Assembly (NCBI GenBank): GCA_037975125.1
Contig: CM075857.1
Location: 86,252,699 to 86,316,698 of the forward strand
Length of the DNA: 64,000 nucleotides
Reading direction: 5' to 3'
Source of the DNA: Latrodectus hesperus
Taxonomy: Eukaryota > Arthropoda > Arachnida > Araneae > Theridiidae
Shown piece after piece: positions 25,065-37,015 of this stretch. Under the pieces are notes generated by a model. It was not told where the DNA came from. It worked only from the letters and a program-made list of their open reading frames with translations, and did not search any database. Each line of letters starts with the position of its first letter. Within the stretch, counting starts at the first letter, position 1. Position numbers and translations under genes: made by a program.

Positions 25065-27160
25065 CGGTAAAAATTGGATCTGTCTTTCACATTTGCTTCT
25101 TGTGTATTTGGGTATTCTTCGGTAGAGGGGGTTTTTGTATTATTTTACGTTATTACTAGACGAAACCAATCGCCGAAATCACTTTTTCTAAAAGAATGTA
25201 GAATTTATGTCGTCAATCCTTCTGATAAGAACTTGTCTGTAAAATGAAAACTATAAGAAAGCTCACTATCAGACGATTCTGTATATTTAAATAAGCTTAT
25301 TAAGAATTTTATGTATGTGTACCGAATCATCGTTTTATTTATAATTTGATGTTGAAATTTTGTCTAAGAAATGAGTTGGCAAAAGCTTAAAAAAATGAAG
25401 TGTGAAAATTTGTAAATATTGTAGCAACCGTATTTCCGATATATCGTCGCCTATTTTCAGTTTTATTGTCAATACATGTTTGCATTAAAATGTCTAATTA
25501 ACAACTGCTAAACCATATCATATGCTTTATTTTTTGCATGATAGAAGACATTTCCTTTGCATTACCCATAGAAATTATTTCGTTTTCCTGTATTTCTAAA
25601 TTATCATTACTGTAAGTGTAAAGAAAATGATGAAATCTATTTCTCTTGAAATATAGATAATATTTCATAAATTATATCTTTCTATTACTAGAATAAACTT
25701 TACTATCTCATTCCAGGCTATATATTTTTTTTTCTTCTTTAAGACGTAGACAACAATGAGGCTTTGAAGTCCAGCGCGCCAAGCTTGTATTACGTTTAAA
25801 TAACTTATGCGCGACCCAGACATGATTTCACAAATAAAGACATTTTAAAAATTATTTTGGAGAGGTTTGCCAAACCAAATTCCTTTCTGCCTTTTCTTTA
25901 TAGCACACAACAACTATTTAAATGAGTCACACTTTTTTATATTGTTGATGGAGAAAACAGATAGGAACTAATATTACATGTTAGCCATATTTTTCACTGT
26001 AATATTTACGCATGCAATTATGAGCTTCGTATTATTCAAATGAAATTTTTAATTATCATAGAAATTGTATTTTAGTAGCAAAAAAGAAAAAAAACACGAT
26101 TAAAAATATTGTGTTTGTTATAGTTTCATGTAAAATTAAGGATTAATCCCTTCTTCTTTTAACTCTATTTATGTGATAATAATACAAAATGCATGCAAAT
26201 AATATGAAAAATTGATTAGTTTATTAACATACAATACGAAATCATGTGTAAATAACGATTAGAAAGAGATAATAAATATGTCTGTGTATTCTTCCTATTT
26301 CTGATCAGAATTTAATTTAACTAAGAAAAGTTATTTATACTTTAAATGAGAAAAATTTTAATAACTTGAAAATTACGTAGAAATACTTGTAAAAAGTTTT
26401 ATTAAAAAATGCCTTGAAAATGTACAATTAATAAATAACAAAGAAAATGATGACATGAATTTATCGTTACTTCCATTAAAAAAATTGTTTATATGTTTAT
26501 ATTAAAATGTTTTTCTACTAGATTTTGTAAAATTAAAATGTTTTAAAAAATAACGTAAATTTAAAAATTAAACAGTTAATATTTAATAAAATTTTGTAGC
26601 AAATAAAATTGATGATTCAGTATTAAGTTGTGAATAAAAATATTTTTATGACTTCAAATTTTTTGGGTCTAAATTTGAATTTAATTTGACGAATTGTATT
26701 GTTGCTCTCCTGGAGTATTTTTTATAAATAGTGGGGCTGCATTCATATGTTGAAATGGAGAAACATGAAAACTTTCAAATATTTCTCTCATCAACACATG
26801 TAACTACAGAAGGTTGAAATAAATGTGGCACGAAAAAGAAAATATTTGTCATAAAGAGAGAAGAAGACTCAAAATAAAGAAAACAACAAATCATTTCGTG
26901 TAATTTGACTATATTAATAACTAATAATGACAAAATTCTGTAGTTTCTTTTCGAACCAAAGCGTTTGATTAAATCAGAAAACGCGAATGACAATTTTCAT
27001 TAGAAAATATTTTCGAGTGAAGTTCTTATTTTTAGTAAAAATTGTGTCAATACCTGATTTATTAAAATTATATATCACTTTAAGAAATATTCCCAGATTT
27101 TTTCACTTCTATATTGTGCACCTATAAGTTGTTGGAAGAAACTGGAATTCCACTCGCTTT

Positions 27161-27550
27161 CGATTTTTAAATCAGAATCAAAGGTGTTTTTTGCAAGTTA
27201 TTAATAAATATTAGCTATAATATTTTATAATTTGATTTTTTTTGACGATAATTGTTTGATTACTGCAGTTATAATGTAAATTTCTAGATTAATTACATTA
27301 ATTTACAGATATAAATAACTAAAATAAATTATTTTAAATTTATAAACATAACATTCGATTTTTAAATGAGAATCAAAGAAGTTTTTTTACAAGTTATTAA
27401 TAAATATTAACAATTATATTTTATAATTTGATTTTATTGACGATAATTGAATGACTACTGCAGTTATAATGTAAATTTCTAGATTAATTGCATTAATTTA
27501 CAGACATAAATAACTAATATAAATAGTATTAAATTTATAAACAAAAACAA
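27161..27550 (+). repeat. Direct tandem duplication, two 195-bp units
   Basis: Two adjacent copies start at CGATTTTTAAAT (27161 and 27356). They share GAATCAAAG, AAGTTATTAATAAATATTA, TTTATAATTTGATTTT, GACGATAATTG, ACTGCAGTTATAATGTAAAT, TTCTAGATTAATT and the final AAATTTATAAACA. Differences are scattered substitutions and small indels. No coding frame is present. It looks like a simple local duplication in AT-rich DNA. Confidence 0.9.
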
Positions 27551-27719
27551 TTCAAATAACCAGATTTAGAAGCCGGAAAACTACTTTTTCGCATAGAAAA
27601 TAAAATGTATTTTTGCAATAAATTGACATGAATGTACAACATATATTTTTGTGTTAAATATATGTGGTAAGGCATTATAGGATGTTATATATAAAATAAA
27701 AAGAAATATATCACGTGGA

Positions 27720-28200
27720 TCTGAGAAACTGAAGATATTACATTGCACCAATCAGCACAAGCCATCTTTGACAGAAATCTGTGTAGATTTAACCCCCAAA
27801 AATAATAATGTAGGGACCGATCCCTCACTACGAAATACCGAATTCCCTGAAAATGAGTGCCATATTATCAAAACACGACCATTTCCTTTAGCTCTCGCAT
27901 TCCAGCTCTTCTTACATGAATGATGAAAAGAAAAAGAGGCTAAATTAACGAATGAATAAGTCAGTGACCCTTCCATCCCTCCTCAGAGAGCGAAAGTGCA
28001 GCCAAAGGGATAGGGGGGTCAAATAAGGCTCCAGCGTATCGGGTTTCGCGCCGAAGCACTCTCTTGGGATGCCTTTCTTGGAGAAAGAGGGATATATTTT
28101 TAGTTCTCTCGACCTTTTAATGAGAAAAGGATTGAAAATGGGAAAACAAAGTTTCAATTCGGGACGTAGTTTTTTTCCCCCCAATCTTTTATACGTCTAT
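27720..28200. other. GC-richer unassigned segment
   Basis: About 480 bp with clearly more G+C and several CpGs (for example ATCGGGTTTCGCGCCG near 28040) than its surroundings. Two short overlapping minus-strand frames (27752-27976, 27945-28184) show no domain. It could be a promoter or an old insertion. Confidence 0.3.
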
Positions 28201-28620
28201 AAAGGAGTGAGAGATAATTTGTGAGATTCTTTAATGATTGCAAATGGAAATAAAAAAGTACAAATAAAAAAACTTTCAGAGCATAGGAAAATAAAGTTTG
28301 AAACTAATAATTCATTTTGAAAATTCAGCATTTATTTGAATGATTCAGAAGCTATTCATTTAATGAATTGTGGTATATTTACTAAGTGTAATTTTTTAGA
28401 GATTATTATATTTGACAATAGACTAGAAAAAGTACAATCACTGTATTACAAAAATTGCTATCTTAATTATTGCCGAAATATTTATAATTCATAAAAATAT
28501 CTCATTTTAATACAATATTTTTTTGATTACATTATCCACTTTGAATAGTTTGGACCATGGATTTTAAAATTTATAATTTCTTGATACGGTATTGTGTAAT
28601 TTGGATTACTTACTTTGCAG

Positions 28621-28845
28621 GCTGATGGCGAAGTGGTTAGTGTTTCTGACTTCTATGACTGTGTTGGTCCCTTGTTCGAATCCCAGTGCGGGCATGGATG
28701 TCTCTTTCTATATGTTCCTTTGTCCTTTCTTCTGAGATGATGAATGATGTAGCCCACCCTAAATGACTTGTTTTACAGAGATAAAAGAAACACATAAATG
28801 TGGAAAAATACTGATCATGTTTCCTCCTCCGTAGCAAAAATTATG
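28621..28845 (+). repeat. tRNA-derived SINE
   Basis: The first 75 bp look like a degenerate tRNA. A pol III A box TGGCGAAGTGG lies at 28625-28635 and a B box GTTCGAATCCC at 28674-28684, at tRNA spacing. The cloverleaf stems do not close, so it is not a functional tRNA. A tRNA-unrelated body of about 150 bp follows. Confidence 0.7.
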
Positions 28846-28944
28846 TGAAAGTTTTTCTAATCCTCAAGTTTTAAAAAAAATGGTCATGATAAAATTGGAA
28901 AGTATTTAGTCTTGTATTGCTTGGTGATAAATTAAGTAGAGCTA

Positions 28945-29355
28945 AGTATTGCTTGGTTATAATTTTGTCGGTTAAAAGGAACATTATTGTCACAAAACTC
29001 CAAGGACGGAAAAAAAACAGCCAAATGCACAAAATTTAATTTTGTTTCATTGAGAAAAAGGTAGTATTTCATCATATTTATGCATTCGATCATCGATGCG
29101 ATTGCTTAACAGTTTTCGACAGAAATAAACATTGACGTTTAAATAAGTTTTATCAATAAGTGATAAATATTTAGTTTACAAAATGTAAATATAAAATGTT
29201 TGTATTATTTTTTAGTAGTTTCTAAAAGCATAAACTTTTTTAAGCAGTGCACGATGAATACGCAAGGAATATTTACGACAATAATGTAAATTTTTTCTTT
29301 CTTTCCAGTTACGATGATTACGTAGGGGTATAATGGATAAAAACCATTAATTTTT
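28945..29355 (+). repeat. Unclassified interspersed repeat, copy B (empty site)
   Basis: Diverged second copy of the repeat at 0.78-1.83 kb, without the hAT-type insertion. At the matching place it has a single ATTTACGA (29271-29278) in place of the duplicated ATTTATGA. Confidence 0.75.
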
Positions 29356-30498
29356 GGTTTGTTTTTGTGTAATTGTTGAGAAAAAGTTTTTTTTAAATAC
29401 ATTCCAATGCTTTCCCATTATTTATCATTCTGCAAAAATACAAATAACTTCATTAAAAAAAATGAGAACAAAATTTTTTCTAAAGATCGATTTTTTTGCT
29501 TAGAAAAATGTCCTGCTACAAATTTTAAATTTTCTTATCCTTGTTAAATGCATACAACAGAAATAAAATGCAATCGTGAATATATGTTTCAACGAAATAA
29601 CTGTTGACAAAACTGAAAGAAAGTTTGTTTGCGTTAAAATTTGCTCAAATATATTCCCATTTTTGTTCTTATCTCCTTTTAAAATTTAATAAAAACATGT
29701 TTTTAATTTAACTGATTGTCATTTAGTTTAACTGATTTTTTCTCCCTATTTCTATCTGAAAATAAATGATATAATTTCACCTAAAATATTCCAAATTCTG
29801 AAATAAAAGTTATTTAACAAGAAAATTATTCTTCTAAAAGAGATTTAAAATTTTTTTAAAAAAAATTAAAAAACAGAAAGTTTTATCATAAAAAGATAAA
29901 TATTTATTGAGTTTACAAATATAAATGTATAAATAAAATTTATAATTTCTGAAAAATTAAATACTTCGTTCGCTCAGCATTTTTAAAATCAGTTTAAAGT
30001 TGAATTTAATTTAACTTAAACACCACGCTGGAAACATCATTCGCGCTGCCTTACTCCAGAAACTGATTTAAGAAATGTTGTTTATGATTCTGAAACTTAT
30101 TTATTTGTTCGTTGATATCATAAATTCTGTGATATTTTTGATGTTTTAATAAGCATAACCACAATAAGATTAAGCACGTATTTTGCATATTTATCAAAAT
30201 GAAAGTAATTAGGATTTTAATATTCCAAATGATGAATACGAATAAAAAAATAACGTTAATAAATCTATTTATTCCCAAATCAATATAATTTTGTGGTGTT
30301 TAATCCACACTTTTATTAATATTTTAATCGTTTTTCTTTAGGTTTTTTTATATTAATTTTGATCGATTTATAAAAGCTGACAACAATAGAATTAAAGGAG
30401 ATGGCACTCAATCAGTTGAAACGTTGGAACTGCTTTATCTTAAATTAGTTCAGTGATTTACTCTAAATCGGGTCACCTAACTAATTTAAGAAAAAGTT
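29356..30498. other. AT-rich intergenic DNA
   Basis: Nothing identifiable. Confidence 0.45.
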
Positions 30499-30905
30499 GA
30501 GCTCCAGTGGCTCAGTAGTTCACGCCGCTTCTCGTAAGCTCAGCAAAGTGAAGATCATTTGCCGCGGGCATTGGTTGGAAGGGTGACCATGGTGTACTCT
30601 CCTTCACTGGGTTGCTGGAACTCCGTGGGTTGGGGACGTGTCCACGTTAATATGTGACGTCCAAAGTCCTTCCGCTGGTGTGGCGTGGATGTGGAGAGGA
30701 GGGTGCCAGCTCAGGTGTGGTCTCGTCACCTGACCGTGGTTCAAAATTACGAGGCACCTTAAAAAGAGCAAAGTCGTATTTTCACCTTCGTGGTGCTCTG
30801 ATCCAAACGAAAGATGCTCTCTATTGACTTAATTCGCACTGCCAAAGGCATAGCGAGCTTGGCTTGTCCAAGTGTCATAAGCAACAACAACAACAACAAC
30901 AACAA
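30499..30905 (+). repeat. SINE-like element with 5S rRNA-like head and (CAA)n tail
   Basis: A GC-rich unit of about 400 bp in AT-rich DNA, ending in CAACAACAAC repeats, the kind of tail left by target-primed reverse transcription. Related copies are at 34.10-34.26 kb (minus) and 50.71-51.43 kb. Near the 5' end, TCTCGTAAGCTCAGCAAAGT and TTGGAAGGGTGACC resemble the internal promoter (A and C boxes) of 5S rRNA genes. This suggests a 5S-derived (SINE3-type) head, although the spacing between the two boxes is stretched. No protein is encoded. The 5S origin is inference; repeat status is firm because of the three copies. Confidence 0.75.
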
Positions 30906-33900
30906 GAAAAAGTTGATATAACTTTTTTAAATCACAAATAGTCACAGTGAGAAAGTTTAGTGATGACCTAAATGGGTTCACAAAAATGTATTGGAAACGT
31001 TGTATAAGTAAATGGCATGCCAGAGCTAGTGAAGCTTTTTATACTTACCATGTCTTTTGTCTTTTTCTCTGAAGTAAGAATTTTTTTTATATGCCTGATG
31101 GTAATGTAGTAACTTGATTTGATTACTTTAAATGCTATATGACATTGTACAGTACGCTATTTAAAACACTATAATGCTACTTACTTTCGAATGGAAGCTA
31201 GTAATTTTTCGTTTCAAAATATATATATATAGAATCATGTGATGGTAAAATAACTTTAGCATAAAATACCCACTGCCACTATTTTTCCAATCACTGTTGT
31301 AAACAAATGCCTAAATTTACATTTATTTGAGATCGAAATTTCGAAGTTATAAATCTGAGTTTTAAATGTATTTTCATTAGAATTTTTCGAATCTAATCGT
31401 AAAAAAAGTTAACATTAAAAGGTTAATATTAGCACTTGTGTAAAATTAATGAAGAAAGTTTCATGTTAATTATCTTTAAAATTATTCAGCCTTTAAATCG
31501 ACTTTTGCCTAACAAGAATAATTATAAAATGTTAATTATTGTACTATATAAATATTAATATAATTTTATGTGGGAGAGACATCATGAAATTTCATTATAT
31601 TTAAAGTATATACTATAGTATTATTTGTTTCAATTACATTTTTTAAAATATTTAAAGGTCGAAAATTCTTGAAATTTTCAACAACTGTTTTTAAAAATTC
31701 TTTAGAATATTCTGATAAGTCAAAAAGAAAATATCATGTTAAAATTATAAAGAGAATAATTTATGCTGAAAAAAAAAAGACTGATTTGCATTATAAGTTT
31801 TATTTGTAATTATATCCACTAAAAAAACTTTTAAATTTTATATTCTTATATTTATCTTCATCAATATTCGACATTTATTGTAATTAAAAGAATTAGATAT
31901 GTATAAAATTGGATATCTTTTGTTATTCGTACTTGAGTAATTCACAAGATTTGTGAATATGGTTTACATATTATTTTTATAAAACAGGATTAGTTTAAAC
32001 ATAAGAAAAATTGAGTAATTGCCTAGATTTGCAAAACATAGCGAAATAAAAATAATAACAAGTGTATTTTGTTTGTCAAAAAGTACAATTATGAATATAA
32101 AGTTTAAAAAATTTTGATTTTGCCTACGGCAGTTGCAAGATTAGAGTAAACAAAGTAAAAACATTTACGCTAAGCCTAACATGGCTGCAGTTGAAAAAGA
32201 GAAAAGGCAAAAAAAGGATGATATGGCATTACTGAACTATCACTTTAGTTTTTATTGTTTGTACTACTTCCAATTGTTAATTTTAAGAAAAAAGAGAAAT
32301 TATGGTAAAAATACAGCTAAACGTATTTTTTGAGTATGAAAAGAATTCCAAATTTGTGTGTGCTATTCTGAAAATAAAAACTAAGTAGAAAAATGTATGG
32401 TAGAATCTAAGAATAAATATTCGCTAGTCGAATGTACTTTTTTCAACAAAAGCAGAAAATACCGTATTTCTTAGCTAGTTCATTATGTACGTGCTTAGCG
32501 AAGAGAATTTTCAGAAATAATTGATTTTTAAAATACACCATTTCCAAAATCGTCCATAGCTGGAGAGAAAGAAAATAAATGTTGGAAACATTTTGGCGTG
32601 TGTGGAGTTTTTGCAGAGACACGTGGGGTTGGCGTTATTTATAAATTTTTCTTCTCTCAAGTAACTAAATAACTTTTGCCGTGAGAGGAAGGATGGAACT
32701 ATTTTGGTGTGTGCTGATATGAGTAGGGAAGGGAAAATGGATACAAAACTGTTTTCATCTTAGTCTTACTGATTTCTACATGAATAGAGAAATAGTAAAT
32801 ACAAATGCTAAAATTTTTAAAATGTTGGGTAATAAAAATTTTTTTTTCGTTTTCCAAAAACATCTTTTTTAAATTCCATGACAATGATACGAGTGTGTAG
32901 TACTATTTTATAAATTCCAATAAAACTTCCATTTTAATTATTCAACTTTTTATTTTTTTAACACTTTACCTTTTAAAAAGTAAAGTAAGCAAACGAATAT
33001 ATAAAACAATGAAATGTATTTAGTAATTTTCATTGACTGTATCTAAACATATACATATATATATATACTTCAAATAATATTTACAAAAGTTTCTTCAATT
33101 TGTTGTTACTTGTTTTACCCCATTTAACGGAAAGATATCCCTCTGGATCACACTTTCCTTTATATTAAATTAAAGAAAGTAAAAAAAAAAAGACTTTATT
33201 TCTCTTTTTTTTATTTCAAATTTATTCCTTTGAATCTGGTTAAAAATTAAATATTGCGCGTTTTTTTCGAAATTTTTATTTATTTTTAATTATTCAAATC
33301 TTTGAAATTCTAACTTTTACTCTAGTTTTATTTAAAATCGCATCATTTTCTCAACTGAAACGTAAGACATAAGACTCAGTTTTTAGGATACAAAAGAATC
33401 ACTTCAAAATAGATTGAAAAAAATATTTAAAAAAAACTAAATTTTATGATATTGTAAAGATCTTTGTTCTAGAAAACATTTCAACAAAAAAATTTTCAGA
33501 ATGAAATTTTACTACTATGCAAGTAGCGCGTGCGCGACTTTGTGAAAAGAAATGAAAATTTTTGAGTGTTTTGAGAAATGTAAAAAAATTGTGTTTTAAA
33601 ATAATTGAAAGTGAGCTGACTAGTTTATCGCTCCACTACTAAATAAGAATCATGTTTAGCCTTTTGTATAAGTTTGTAAAAATTCCGTTGTTTTAAAATA
33701 AATGGCTTGATACCTTGATCTCAAGCAAAAACTAGATTCATTACTGAAATTTTGAGGATGTCTTTCGTTTCCTTTGTTAGCTTTTTCCCTTTATAACTTA
33801 AAAGTGTTTTCATTAATTGAAGAATATTAATACTCTTAAATATATAAAAATAAAGTACCTTGTTTATACAATTTTTAAAAGGCAAAATACATAAATTGAA

Positions 33901-34094
33901 AACCTGTTTAAATGATTTAATCAAAATTGATTAAATTGCTTCTGATGTACAAATTAAGACAATGCATCATGTATAAAAATAATAAAGCATATTATATTAA
34001 ACTAAAATACTCTCTCAATCAGTATTTTATGTTGTTTTATGAGAAAGTTGGATATAAATTATTGGTAACACATCTATAATTCTGAAATGAATTT
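30906..34094. other. AT-rich intergenic DNA
   Basis: No gene or repeat family recognised. There are short AT tracts near 31.22 and 33.05 kb. Confidence 0.45.
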
Positions 34095-34260
34095 ATGTTG
34101 TTGTTACTTATAACACTTGGTCAACCCAAGACCCCTCTGCCGACGGCAATGCGAATTTGAGTCAGTAGGATGTCTCCTTTGTTTAAGAAAAGCACCATGA
34201 AGGTGGAAGTATGACTTTGCTCTAAGAATCTTCCAATAGATGGCACCATCAGAGGATCCA
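34095..34260 (-). repeat. SINE fragment, 3' part of the 30.5-kb family
   Basis: Reverse-strand, 5'-truncated copy of the element at 30.5 kb. It begins with GTTGTTGTT (the complement of the CAA tail). The complements of ATAAGCAACAAC, CTTGTCCAAGTG, the GCACTGCC region, ACCTTCGTGGTGCT and AGAGCAAAGTC then follow in order. It ends in CCAATAGATGGCACC, which resembles a CTCF core site. Confidence 0.8.
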
Positions 34261-34299
34261 TTCCTTCAATTTTGACATTAATCTGGAGGGAGAAAACAA

Positions 34300-34475
34300 T
34301 TTCTCCAGATCATTACATCCATGGTAACTGCTCAATGACCGACCACAGGACTTTCGGTACCACAGATTTAACGACCACGTATATTGCATCTTTGGCGGCA
34401 TTGAGAATCAAACCCCACCCTATCGGAAGGAAGGCCTATGTCCGAACACTAGACTACCACGGGCCTCATGAATGG
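34300..34475 (-). repeat. Probable tRNA-derived SINE, reverse strand
   Basis: Read on the minus strand this gives CCCGTGGTAGTCTAGTG (A-box-like) followed about 40 bp later by GGGGTTTGATTCTCAAT (B-box-like), spacing typical of a tRNA-like head. A less AT-rich body follows. Only one copy was found here, so the family is unproven. Confidence 0.45.
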
Positions 34476-34538
34476 TTGTCCGATGTTATGTTGTATCTAA
34501 ATCTTCTGTAATTTCTTCAATGGCTCTAATGAATTTAT

Positions 34539-34583
34539 AGTAATAGGGAACTTATATTTCTTGAATATAAGTTCCCTATTACT
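34539..34583. repeat. Perfect 20-bp inverted repeat, 5-nt loop
   Basis: AGTAATAGGGAACTTATATT at 34539-34558 is exactly complementary to 34564-34583 around TCTTG. It lies just beyond the tRNA-like SINE. Confidence 0.95.
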
Positions 34584-35374
34584 TTCGCCCCTTTCGCTCC
34601 TCACTTGTCTATCCCAGTCTTTAACAAGTGGTTAAAACTATATTCATTATCAACTCATCTGCAACAGTTGATGTTCTGTAAGGATGACCATATGCGGCAC
34701 AGATAATTTTATTTGCTATTGTAATGAGTGCTTCGATTCTTTCATTTTAGAGAAGAGATCAATCACAATTACAATCACATGGAATCAGTAGTGAATATGA
34801 TTAATGTTTCAGTCAATTACTTTCACAATTATAGAAAATGCAAGACAGAGTTCGTATCATCACATCTTGCATTCTCATAATAAATAGCTGGATTCGAAAA
34901 CAAAACAAGAAAAAAAAGGAATTTTGTTTTCTTTTAATACTAGAAGCAAATGATATCGCATGAATATATAATAGAGGAATATTAGTATTGTCTTAAACGC
35001 ATAACGTAGTGTATTATTCATAAAAAGTCATATGCACCTACCAATTTCCAAACTTTCTTTTTCTTCAATTATTTTTTAATTGTTAGGACCAACAAAATAA
35101 AGATATTGAAATATGAAGGAAAAAGCCATATTTATTTATTCAACTACAAAAAAGATAAAACAGTTGCTGCAAACACGAAAACAGTTACTACCAAAATGAA
35201 CAAACAAACACGAGCATTAAAAACATTCTGCAAAATAAAAAAGTTGCTCCTTCACAAAAGGTAATTAGTCATTAAAAGCAATATATGTGGACAAAAGATA
35301 GCTCTTCTTCCGAAATCATATTAGAGGTGTCACGTACTTTACTTCCAATTAGAACGATTTGTTGCAACTATATG

Positions 35375-35517
35375 TCTATAGAGGGCGCATTGCACAAATA
35401 TCTTTGTTTACAAACAGAATAAGATTCTGCGCCCTGCGATGTAGATGTTCTTTGTTCCATGTCTTGTCTTGTTTAAGTATGTCCTATGTTAATAAAGAAA
35501 TTAAAAACCTGCTCAAG
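35375..35517 (+). promoter_or_regulatory. Candidate promoter and first exon with CTCF-like cores
   Basis: TAGAGGGCGC near 35380 and GCGCCCTGCG near 35430 form an inverted pair of CTCF-like cores in otherwise AT-rich DNA. Downstream, an ATG at 35479 opens thirteen codons (MSYVNKEIKNLLK) that run straight into CTCAAG|GTAAGC, a strong donor at 35517/35518. This is the layout of a short first coding exon, but I could not find the next exon or recognise the peptide. Confidence 0.3.
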
Positions 35518-35959
35518 GTAAGCTTATTTAGAATTTGAATTTATTATTAAGATGAATTGATAAACATGATTAGCAATAAGAGAGTTTATTAGAAAAATAT
35601 TACACGATTAGTAGACATAATATTTTACATGAAGATAAAACCTGACATTTCTTCCACTGTAATAGGTAATGGAACGTCCGTAAGTAAGATTTTTCTCGAA
35701 GGTTTGCATTGATTTTTTTGATGATGTGAGCCCTTATTGAAAGTTAAGGAAACAACATATTTTTCGAAATTCACCATTAAGAAATGACACTAAAAGTAAG
35801 GTTTATAGTTGACATAACAGATAAATTTATAACATATTTACTTTATGCAAAAATACTAGTTACTGATATTCTTTATAGAAAAGTCCAAGCATATGTGAGG
35901 GCGAGAAAAATATGCAAACATTAGTATTTCGTAATTACGCGTATAACTTTCATTCGCAG

Positions 35960-36785
35960 TGTGGTCTACCACTTTTAGAATCAATATCAAACCGAAACTT
36001 CTTTGTAAAAAAGACATGTTCTGTGACGATCTAAACTACAATACCAGCAGAAAACCGTTTTATAGCTTTTTCGGCCCGAAGGTAAAGAAGCACTTATGTG
36101 CTGCATTCTATAGATGCAACAGAACGGTCTGCATTTTTGTTGCAGACCACTCTGTAGCATTAGGGACAAGAATATTCGCTAGGATTGTGCGAAAACTTCT
36201 TCAGCATGCTGGTCTCTATGCAAAGTAACAAGTTAGATACGTCCCTCTTACTAGACGACAGAAAAGGACCCGCTTATCTTGGACAAGAGAACATGTTTCC
36301 TGGACTAGACATCGATGGGCTTCTGTACTTTTTACAGAAAAGTACAAATTTGCACAGGAGAGGATTCAGGAGATGTGCTAATCTGCAAGTAATAAAGTCC
36401 AAATACCACCACTCGAACAGTGTGGAAGGACACATTTACCACCGTGATGGTATAATACTTTGCGCAGTGATCTCACTCGGTGATCACATTTACCGACATG
36501 TATTCTAAGGAGGAACTGTGATCTCTGTGAGACATCGGGATAACATTCTTGATTCATACGTCTCCCCATTTCTAGTGCAATTGTCAATGATTTCATTCTG
36601 ATGAATGGTAACGCATGACTTTACCTAGCTGTAGTTGTTGAGGAGTTTGGAACAAATGGAATGGGCAATTCGATCTACAGACTGAAACCTATAAAGCATC
36701 TGTGAAAATATCTTGGTAGACAGGTTGCTGCTCCTCCAAAGTCTGTATTAGATCTTAAAAACAGCTTTCTCTGGGTCTGGTCTTC
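35960..36785 (+). pseudogene. Tc1-type transposase remnant
   Basis: Recognisable pieces of a Tc1-family transposase appear in order but in changing frames. First comes ADHSVALGTR..IVRKLLQHAGLYAK, the second helix-turn-helix. Then come PLTRRQK, REHVSWTRHRW and VLFTEKYKF, where the first catalytic Asp of the usual FTDE is missing. VISLGDH, GGTVISVRHRDNILD and YVSPF follow, and finally MEW..FDLQ and YLGRQVA near 36.72 kb. Stop codons and at least three frame changes separate these pieces. No TIRs were identified. It is a long-dead copy. Confidence 0.85.
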
Positions 36786-36955
36786 GCTTCCCATTTTAGT
36801 TATCCACAACTTAATTGGTAGTATGGAAAGTTCATGTCACCCCTGCATTCAAGCTAGGGAAAGGTATATCTCTTATTAAAACTCCTTTTTTGTTCTGTTT
36901 CTATGACATTTTACTCCATAAAACTGTGAATATGCTTGTTTCCAAGAATGCACTT

Positions 36956-37015
36956 TTCCAGAGAGTTTGCTTTTTTGTTGTAAATTATTACAACAAAAAA
37001 GCAAACTCTCTGGAA
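36956..37015. repeat. Perfect 28-bp inverted repeat, 4-nt loop
   Basis: The left arm 36956-36983 (beginning TTCCAGAGAGTTTGC) is exactly complementary to the right arm 36988-37015 around the loop ATTA. It lies about 170 bp beyond the Tc1 remnant and is not a transposon end. Confidence 0.97.

Noticed and set aside
28621..28695. Functional tRNA gene
   Set aside because: A and B boxes are present, but the acceptor and anticodon stems do not pair, and a SINE body follows.
28637..28837. Minus-strand 66-codon frame with a GIRTRDQ-like peptide
   Set aside because: This peptide is what a tRNA-like B box gives when translated on the opposite strand; the sequence is a SINE.
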